Origin: an uncultured Oscillospiraceae bacterium
Lineage (GTDB): Bacteria > Bacillota > Clostridia > Oscillospirales > Ruminococcaceae
Length of the DNA stretch: 20,175 nt
Direction of reading: 5' to 3'
Assembly (NCBI GenBank): GCA_910578755.1
Contig: CAJTSZ010000020.1
Coordinates: 1 to 20,175, forward strand
Part shown: one piece after another, positions 15,338 through 20,175 of the stretch
Numbering within the stretch: the first letter of the stretch is position 1
Layout of the letters: each line of letters opens with the position of its first letter
Notes under the pieces: model-generated
What the model saw: only the letters and a program-made list of their open reading frames with translations
Told to the model about the DNA's origin: nothing
The model's database searches: none
Made by a program: the position numbers and the translations under genes

Positions 15338-15557
15338 AACGGTTTGTGGGCTTTGGTAGTATGTTAAACCCTATAAATTAGGTTAAATTACAATTATTGG
15401 TTTGATAAAACCACGAAAAACCTCACAAAACCTCCAAAGAACCTGCCAATGCCTTTCAATGGGCGCTGAAAAGCCACCACCTAACCGTTGGTTCCACAAA
15501 AAACCCGAAAAACCCCCAAAAAAGCTGCAAGGGTGCAGGATGCAGGTTAAGCGATGG

Positions 15558-15571
15558 TTACAAAATTGTAA
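15558..15571. promoter_or_regulatory. BceR-like operator (inverted repeat)
   Basis: TTACA-AAAT-TGTAA is a perfect match to the TNACA-N4-TGTAA consensus described for BceR-like response regulators. It is also a 14-base perfect palindrome, TTACAAAATTGTAA. It lies 78 bases before the bceA start and about 45 bases before a -10-like box, a suitable position for an activator. No second match is visible before bceR. Confidence 0.8.
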
Positions 15572-15615
15572 GGAAAACCAATATAACATCAATACAACAA
15601 CCTTTGCTTTTGGTG

Positions 15616-15621
15616 TACTAT
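15616..15621 (+). promoter_or_regulatory. Candidate -10 box of bceAB
   Basis: TACTAT is the best -10-like hexamer upstream of bceA. The hexamer 17 bp upstream (TACAAC) is a poor -35, which is in keeping with activator dependence. It was placed from the sequence alone. Confidence 0.4.
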
Positions 15622-15648
15622 AGAACACAAGCAAAGGAGGCAAACCAT

Positions 15649-16407
15649 ATGCTGCAAGTACAGAACATTGAAAAATATTACGGGAGCAAAAACAATGTTA
15701 CCAAGGCGCTTGACCGGGTGAGCTTTGACGTAGAGGCAGGGGAGTTCCTGGCCATTATGGGGGCTTCTGGTTCAGGCAAAACAACCCTGCTTAACTGTAT
15801 TTCCACCATTGACACCATAAGCGCTGGGAAAATCCTTTTGGACGGGGTGAACGTGGCCGACCTTTTGGAAAGTGAACTGGCCAAGTTCCGCCGGGAACGG
15901 CTGGGCTTTGTGTTCCAGGACTTTAACCTGCTGGATACCCTGACCATTGAGGAAAACATTGGGCTGGCCCTTTCCCTGAACCACCAAAACCCAGGGGCGG
16001 TACAGAACCGGGTGCGGGAGATAGCTGGAAAGCTGGGCATTACCGATATCCTGACAAAATTCCCCTATCAGGTTTCCGGGGGGCAAAAGCAGCGGGCCGC
16101 CTGTGCCCGGGCAATGGTGGCGGGACAGTCCCTGCTGCTGGCAGATGAACCCACCGGGGCACTGGATTCCAAGGCGTCCAAAAACCTGCTGGAAATGATG
16201 TCTGCTATGAATAGGGACATGGAAGCTACAATACTGATGGTTACCCACGACGCCTACAGCGCCAGCTACGCCAAACGGGTGCTGTTTTTGAAGGATGGCC
16301 GGGTATTTAATGAATTATTGCGGGGAGAACGGGGACGGCCCGTGTTCTACCACGAAATTTTGGATGTGCTGGCCGCGCTGGGGGGTGATGTCAGTGACGT
16401 TATCTAA
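15649..16407 (+). CDS. bceA: BceA-type ABC transporter ATP-binding protein, 252 aa
   Basis: This is the ATPase of a peptide-antibiotic detoxification transporter (MacB/Bce group). Motifs: Walker A GASGSGKTT (38-46), the Q-loop at Gln90 in FVFQDFNLLDTLT, signature VSGGQKQRAACARAM, Walker B LLLADEPTGALDS and the H-loop in MVTHDAYSASYA. The VFQDFNLLD and ADEPTGALDSK segments are typical of this group. The ATG at 15649 has AAAGGAGG at 15633-15640. An in-frame ATG 45 bases earlier lacks a ribosome binding site. The gene ends 20 bases inside bceB. Together with the permease it confers resistance to bacitracin-like or lantibiotic-like compounds by target protection and supplies the signal to BceS. 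The actual compound is not predictable. Confidence 0.9.
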   Translation: MLQVQNIEKYYGSKNNVTKALDRVSFDVEAGEFLAIMGASGSGKTTLLNCISTIDTISAGKILLDGVNVADLLESELAKFRRERLGFVFQDFNLLDTLTIEENIGLALSLNHQNPGAVQNRVREIAGKLGITDILTKFPYQVSGGQKQRAACARAMVAGQSLLLADEPTGALDSKASKNLLEMMSAMNRDMEATILMVTHDAYSASYAKRVLFLKDGRVFNELLRGERGRPVFYHEILDVLAALGGDVSDVI

Positions 16408-18346
16408 ACTTTCCCTGTGCAACGCCAAGCGGCAGGCAAGCGATTATTTGGTCTACTTTATTACAGTGGTGATGGCTGCTGGGCTGCTTTACTCCTTCAA
16501 CGGGTTAGTGTTTTCCCAGGAAGTCCAAAAACTTTCCGAGGGAATGAATACGCTGCCCTTGGTGATCGTTTTGGCCAGTATTGTGGTGGTGTGGGTTTTT
16601 GGCTGGCTGGTAAGCTATGCCACTGGCTTTATGCTCTCCCGCCGCAGCCGGGAATTGGGGACCTATGTTCTAATTGGTTTGACAAACCGGCAGGTGGCGC
16701 GGTTGTTTTTCCTGGAAAACCTGGCTGTGGGCGGCGCGGCTTTGGCGCTGGGGCTGGTGTTGGGTGGAGTGCTGTACCAAATTCTGCGGGCAATTCTGTT
16801 TGCCATGTTCGGCCTGCCCTATTATTTCTCTTTGGCATTCTCTGTTCCGGCAGCAGGGCTGACCCTGTTTTATTTTGCGTTAATTTATCTTTATGCCCTT
16901 GGGAAAAGCCGGAAGCGCATCCGAAAAATGAAAATATATGACCTTATTTATTTTGAAAAGCAAAACGAAAGTATAGTAATCCACAAAGGAAAAAGCCGCC
17001 GTTGGGTGTTTTCTGTTTCCATTGTGCTGGGCGTGGCCGGGACCGTACTGCTGACGCTTAGAGATTTGACGGTTGGTATTATTGGCGCCGGATGTTTGAT
17101 TGCTGCGCTGTTTGGCTTTTTCCTCAGCTTTGCATCAGGCGTCCCTGCTTTCTTTGACAAGCACCCGGTTCAAAAATATCAAGGGCAGAATTTGCTGATT
17201 TTCCGTACCCTGGCCGCTAAACTTTCCACCATGGGTATGGTTATGGCAATTATCTCCATGATTTTCACAGCTACAATAATAACAGAGGGAAGCGGGCTGG
17301 TTTTCCAAGGGCTGTTCCGGGGCCGGGCAGCGGAAAGTTCCTGCTTTGACCTCTATGTTGCCTTTGAAGGGGAAAACCGGGACCAAAACCCGTACCTGGA
17401 TTACATTGCGGAGCATATTCCCGTAGAGCAGTCGGTTTTGTACCAAGTCTACCTTACAGACAGCCCCACAGTGCGGGACTATATTGAATCCCAGACAGCC
17501 TATTATTACTATAACTATGACCAAGACCCCATTCTGCGCTGGAGCGACTACGCTGCCCTGCGGGCCATTGCGGGTTATCCGGCGGTGGAGCCGGAGCCGG
17601 GGAAGTATTCCATCCACTGCATGACCTATTTAGAGGAACCCCTGCGGAACTACGGCCAGCCGGTCACCCTGGGAAGTATTACATTATCTCCAGGGGGCGT
17701 CTACACAGAACATTTTTCCCAAAGTTATGGCATGGCCAATGGGCGGGGGTATATTCTGGTTGTTCCAGACGAAGCGGTAGACGGGTTGGCGGTACACCAT
17801 TTGGCCTATGCCGCCAAGACAGCCCAGCCGGTGCTGGCGGAACAGTATGACGCGCTGACAGATATTGCTGCCGAGGAATACAACAGACGGGAAAACCCGC
17901 TGGGCTACGATTTTGTTTCTACAAAGGCCAACGAGGACGCACAGGTAGCTGTCCAAACTGCGCTTTTAGTGTTCCCGCTGTTCTACCTGGCACTGGCACT
18001 CACCATGACCGCCGCCACCATTCTTACTATCCAGCAGCTCAGCGAGACAGAAAGGTACCGTCGGCAGTTCCAGCTACTGCAAAAGTTAGGCATGGGCCGG
18101 CGGGAGATGGCCCGAGCCTTGGGCCGGCAATTTGCAATTTACTATACAATGCCCGCTGTTCCGCCGGTGCTGATTGCGGCCCCGTTTATTTTCCATTTAG
18201 CCCGGACCCCAGAACCGGGGGTTATGGTTGGCATAAACAGCCCCAGCAGCATTGTGGCAATTTCGCTGGGGATTTTCTTCCTGATTTATGCAATTTACAT
18301 TTTGCTGGCCTATATTAGTTTAAAGCGAAATGTGCTGCCCCAATAA
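16388..18346 (+). CDS. bceB: BceB-type ABC transporter permease (FtsX family), 652 aa
   Basis: This is the membrane component of the Bce transporter, with about ten hydrophobic segments. Four are in the first 200 residues, including a large FtsX-like block (VVVWVFGWLVSYATGFML, then RRSRELGTYVLIGLTNRQ, the characteristic coupling motif). A large extracellular domain of roughly 200 residues (about 340-540), where peptide recognition resides in BceB proteins, is followed by the last three segments, with a second RRQFQLLQKLGMGRREMARA motif. The length matches B. subtilis BceB (646 residues). I chose the ATG at 16388 because the protein then begins MSVTLSKLSLCNAKRQASDY, as in homologues, and GGGGGTG precedes it. 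It overlaps bceA by 20 bases. Confidence 0.9.
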   Translation: MSVTLSKLSLCNAKRQASDYLVYFITVVMAAGLLYSFNGLVFSQEVQKLSEGMNTLPLVIVLASIVVVWVFGWLVSYATGFMLSRRSRELGTYVLIGLTNRQVARLFFLENLAVGGAALALGLVLGGVLYQILRAILFAMFGLPYYFSLAFSVPAAGLTLFYFALIYLYALGKSRKRIRKMKIYDLIYFEKQNESIVIHKGKSRRWVFSVSIVLGVAGTVLLTLRDLTVGIIGAGCLIAALFGFFLSFASGVPAFFDKHPVQKYQGQNLLIFRTLAAKLSTMGMVMAIISMIFTATIITEGSGLVFQGLFRGRAAESSCFDLYVAFEGENRDQNPYLDYIAEHIPVEQSVLYQVYLTDSPTVRDYIESQTAYYYYNYDQDPILRWSDYAALRAIAGYPAVEPEPGKYSIHCMTYLEEPLRNYGQPVTLGSITLSPGGVYTEHFSQSYGMANGRGYILVVPDEAVDGLAVHHLAYAAKTAQPVLAEQYDALTDIAAEEYNRRENPLGYDFVSTKANEDAQVAVQTALLVFPLFYLALALTMTAATILTIQQLSETERYRRQFQLLQKLGMGRREMARALGRQFAIYYTMPAVPPVLIAAPFIFHLARTPEPGVMVGINSPSSIVAISLGIFFLIYAIYILLAYISLKRNVLPQ

Positions 18347-18366
18347 TACAGAGTTTAAACAGCGGA

Positions 18367-18400
18367 AAGCCAGGCGCCTATTTTGTTGGACGCCTGGCTT
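18367..18400 (+). terminator. Hairpin after bceB
   Basis: AAGCCAGGCG (18367-18376) pairs perfectly with CGCCTGGCTT (18391-18400) around a 14-base loop, 21 bases past the stop. The tail is CTAAAAATT, so the U-tract is missing and efficiency is uncertain. Confidence 0.6.
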
Positions 18401-18454
18401 CTAAAAATTCCATTATAGGCAGCCTGTGGGACATACAGTAAGGAGGACGTAAAA

Positions 18455-18991
18455 GTGTACTATTCAACAAAATATTTATCTCCAGTGGGGACGCTTACCC
18501 TGGGCAGCGACGGTGAAAATTTGGTTGGCCTTTGGCTGGAAGGGCAAAAATACTTTGGCGGCGCGGCAGGGGAACTGGAAAAACAGGACGGGCTCCCCGT
18601 TTTTTGTGCCGTTAAGGGCTGGCTGGAACGGTACTTTGCCGGAGAAAAGCCGTCGCCCTTTGAACTGCCTTTGCGCCCCATGGGCGGGGAGTTCCGGCAG
18701 CAGGTGTGGGAGCTTCTTTGCCAAATCCCCTATGGCGAAGTTACAACCTATGGAGCCCTTGCAAAAGAACTGGCGGCCCAAATGGGCCGGGCTTCCATGT
18801 CCAGCCAGGCGGTAGGCGGCGCGGTGGGCCATAACCCCATTTCCATTATTATTCCCTGCCACCGGGTTGTGGGGGCCAGCGGCAGCCTTACCGGATACGC
18901 CGGGGGTATTCCCGCAAAGATAAAACTGCTAAAACATGAGGGGGTGGACCTGGCCCGCCTGTTTGTCCCTAAAAAAGGGACAGCGCTCTAA
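18455..18991 (+). CDS. ogt: Methylated-DNA--protein-cysteine S-methyltransferase, 178 aa
   Basis: This is a suicide DNA-repair protein that transfers alkyl groups from O6-alkylguanine to its own cysteine. The active site IIIPCHRVVG (131-140) gives acceptor Cys135 with the His/Arg relay. The helix-turn-helix GEVTTYGALAKELA (94-107) and the C-terminal LTGYAGG and KxxLLxxEG-type ending (KIKLLKHEGVDL) are present. The length fits a stand-alone Ogt. The usual arginine finger, 17 residues before the cysteine (human Arg128/Cys145), is Gln118 here, in SSQAVGGAVGHNP. The GTG start at 18455 follows AGGAGG (18441-18446). The neighbours are not DNA-repair genes. Its terminator overlaps its stop codon. 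Confidence 0.9.
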   Translation: MYYSTKYLSPVGTLTLGSDGENLVGLWLEGQKYFGGAAGELEKQDGLPVFCAVKGWLERYFAGEKPSPFELPLRPMGGEFRQQVWELLCQIPYGEVTTYGALAKELAAQMGRASMSSQAVGGAVGHNPISIIIPCHRVVGASGSLTGYAGGIPAKIKLLKHEGVDLARLFVPKKGTAL

Positions 18992-19020
18992 TTTGGCTTA
19001 TTTCCTGTCCCGTTTTGTTT
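18971..19020 (+). terminator. Terminator overlapping the ogt stop codon
   Basis: GGGACAG (18977-18983) pairs with CTGTCCC (19005-19011) and is followed by GTTTTGTTTTG. A run of six A's (18971-18976) precedes the left arm. The 21-base loop contains the ogt stop codon. Confidence 0.65.
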
Positions 19021-19056
19021 TGATGAAAAAAAGTATAAATTTAAGGGAAAGGGGTG

Positions 19057-19062
19057 TATAAT
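19057..19062 (+). promoter_or_regulatory. Candidate -10 box of CPBP gene
   Basis: TATAAT follows GTG, 35 bases upstream of the ATG at 19098. No good -35 lies 16-18 bp upstream (TATAAA is there). Call it tentative. Confidence 0.4.
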
Positions 19063-19097
19063 AATGATAAATTGCTGATTGAGGAGGCGGGAAAAAT

Positions 19098-19868
19098 ATG
19101 AGTAAGCTAAACAAAAATTATTTGGGCTTTACCTTTTTGATTATGTTGATTGGCTGGGGGATATGCTTGTTATACAGCTTCAACGGAATTTCGCTAAATG
19201 ATAACAAATGGCTATATGCGCCCTACTTGTTGGGCGGGTGGTCACCTACCATTGCATCCTATTTATCGTTAAAAAGCAACAGCAAAGTTGCAGATATTAA
19301 AGAATGGTTAAAAAATATTTTTGATTTCCAACATAATATTTTTTCCTACCTTATGGTAGTAATTATGGCGGTTATATTTATTTTGCCCCAATGCTTTATT
19401 TTTGGGTACGAAAATGGAGCGCCTATTTTTGCAATTATTATTATGGTCCCTATGATGCTTGTTATGGGTGGATTGGAAGAAGCAGGCTGGCGGTATATTC
19501 TTCAAACAGAATTTGAAAAAAGGTATTCCTTTACTGTATCGACTATTATAGTTAGTATTATTTGGTGGCTGTGGCATTTACCGTTATTTTATATACAAGG
19601 GGTAAGCCAATATGGGCAAAATTATTTTGCGTTTGGCATAAACGTATTAGGGTTAAGTTTTGCTTTGGCAAGTGTAAGAAAAAATACGGGCAGTGTATGG
19701 CTTTGTATTTTATTTCACTGTATTGTAAATTCTTTATTGGGGATTTATGTGCTCCATGACAGTGACAGTATATGGGGAAATATAACTGTAGCCGTAATTG
19801 TGATTTTATGTTCCTACGCTTTAGTAAAAATTAATGATAAAACAAATATATTTAAACCGAGGCAATAA
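19098..19868 (+). CDS. CPBP family intramembrane glutamic endopeptidase, 256 aa
   Basis: This is a membrane-embedded protease of the CPBP (CAAX protease and bacteriocin-processing, Abi) family. Its three signature motifs are visible: GGLEEAGWRYILQ (124-136), with the EExxxR motif at Glu127, Glu128 and Arg132; WWLWHLPLFY (156-165), with His160; and ILFHCIVNSLL (204-214), with His207 and Asn211. About seven to eight hydrophobic segments are present. Some members act in bacteriocin self-immunity; substrates are generally unknown. The base composition is much more AT-rich than the rest of the window, and its codon use differs (many AT-ending codons), suggesting transfer. GAGGAGGCGGG (19080-19090) precedes the ATG. 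The last two codons (CAA TAA) coincide with the first bases of the 101-bp tandem array. Confidence 0.85.
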   Translation: MSKLNKNYLGFTFLIMLIGWGICLLYSFNGISLNDNKWLYAPYLLGGWSPTIASYLSLKSNSKVADIKEWLKNIFDFQHNIFSYLMVVIMAVIFILPQCFIFGYENGAPIFAIIIMVPMMLVMGGLEEAGWRYILQTEFEKRYSFTVSTIIVSIIWWLWHLPLFYIQGVSQYGQNYFAFGINVLGLSFALASVRKNTGSVWLCILFHCIVNSLLGIYVLHDSDSIWGNITVAVIVILCSYALVKINDKTNIFKPRQ

Positions 19869-20175
19869 AAAATAGTTGAACGAAGTGAAACTATTTTTTT
19901 GTGCATAAAGCAGGGAGGGCGAATAGCCCGAATCTGCTTGCACATTAGGTTTTTATTGTGAAGCAATAAAAAATAGTTGAACGAAGTGAAACTATTTTTT
20001 TGTGCATAAAGCAGGGAGGGCGAATAGCCCGAATCTGCTTGCACATTAGGTTTTTATTGTGAAGCAATAAAAAATAGTTGAACGAAGTGAAACTATTTTT
20101 TTGTGCATAAAGCAGGGAGGGCGAATAGCCCGAATCTGCTTGCACATTAGGTTTTTATTGTGAAGCAATAAAAAA
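19863..20175 (+). repeat. Tandem array of 101-bp structured units (3.1 copies visible)
   Basis: Units start at 19863, 19964, 20065 and 20166 (the last cut by the window end) and appear identical. Each holds three hairpins, numbered for copy 1. A: AAAAAATAGTT (19867-19877) with AACTATTTTTT (19889-19899). B, nested: TGTGCA/TGCACA (19900-19905 and 19939-19944), AGCAG/CTGCT (19909-19913 and 19934-19938) and GGGC/GCCC (19917-19920 and 19926-19929). C: TTTTTATTG (19950-19958) with CAATAAAAA (19964-19972). The right arm of C shares its A's with the left arm of the next copy's A, so the two are mutually exclusive. There are no spacers, so it is not CRISPR. 101 is not a multiple of three, and frames crossing it are artefacts. 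Confidence 0.9.

Larger units (their letters stand above)
15338..15648. other. bceAB control region with phased A-tracts
   Basis: This 311-bp non-coding stretch has A-tracts centred at about 15408, 15418, 15428, 15437, 15470, 15500, 15510 and 15520. Intervals are close to 10-10.5 bp or whole multiples of that, the helical phasing expected to produce intrinsic curvature. The BceR-like operator at 15558-15571 lies just downstream, then a -10-like box at 15616. Short frames on both strands are low-complexity and lack ribosome binding sites, so I do not call them. Confidence 0.6.

Noticed and set aside
15383..15643. Small protein between bceS and bceA (either strand)
   Set aside because: The translation reflects the A-tract pattern (Lys/Pro or Phe/Trp-rich), lacks a ribosome binding site and overlaps the operator.
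19814..20145. Minus-strand reading frames across the tandem array
   Set aside because: They are produced by the repeat itself. The period of 101 shifts frame at each copy, there is no ribosome binding site, and no protein family is recognisable.
19863..20175. CRISPR array
   Set aside because: The 101-bp units abut directly without variable spacers, and no cas gene is present.

Overview
The window looks like a chromosomal segment of an anaerobic Gram-positive bacterium of class Clostridia, probably a gut Lachnospiraceae- or Oscillospiraceae-type organism. The basis is strong AGGAGG-type ribosome binding sites, several GTG/TTG starts, a lipobox-type solute-binding protein, a two-gene SufC-SufB Fe-S module, a DUF1015 protein and a complete Bce-type antimicrobial-peptide module. 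There is no rRNA, tRNA, integrase or transposase in it. The genus cannot be fixed from this sequence.

Layout. (1) 1-3.7 kb: a gamma-glutamylcyclotransferase-fold protein, a Y-family DNA polymerase (dinB) and a DUF1015 protein. The dinB stop codon lies inside a structured repeat element. (2) 3.6-4.15 kb: a non-coding stretch made largely of near-perfect hairpins. (3) 4.2-6.1 kb: a clear promoter, sufC and sufB, and a strong terminator. (4) 6.2-6.8 kb: a PHP-domain phosphoesterase. (5) 7.0-11 kb: a three-gene ABC importer of the FbpABC/AEP type (lipoprotein, ATPase, fused double permease) whose substrate is not resolved. (6) 11-13.5 kb: on the minus strand, a small membrane protein and a long SMI1/KNR4-like protein; then a divergent SUKH (SMI1/KNR4) protein on the plus strand. 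(7) 13.6-18.4 kb: bceRS two-component genes, a 311-bp control region with phased A-tracts and an exact match to the published BceR-like operator consensus, then bceAB. (8) 18.4-20.2 kb: an O6-alkylguanine-DNA alkyltransferase, an AT-rich CPBP membrane protease, and a tandem array of 101-bp units that runs off the window.

How the parts fit together. The Bce module is a self-contained sensing and detoxification circuit: the BceAB transporter and the extracellular-loop-poor kinase BceS sense a peptide antibiotic, and BceR should activate bceAB through the 15558-15571 operator. The Suf pair forms an SufBC-type Fe-S scaffold without a visible cysteine desulfurase. DinB and the alkyltransferase are unlinked DNA-damage functions.

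The least explained signal is the repeat family. The 101-bp tandem units at the right end and a diverged single copy after dinB share three successive hairpins, with a compensatory base-pair change in one stem. Each copy begins within the last codons of the upstream gene, so that it supplies or overlaps that gene's stop codon. This looks like a mobile, structured 3'-end/terminator element rather than CRISPR or coding DNA.
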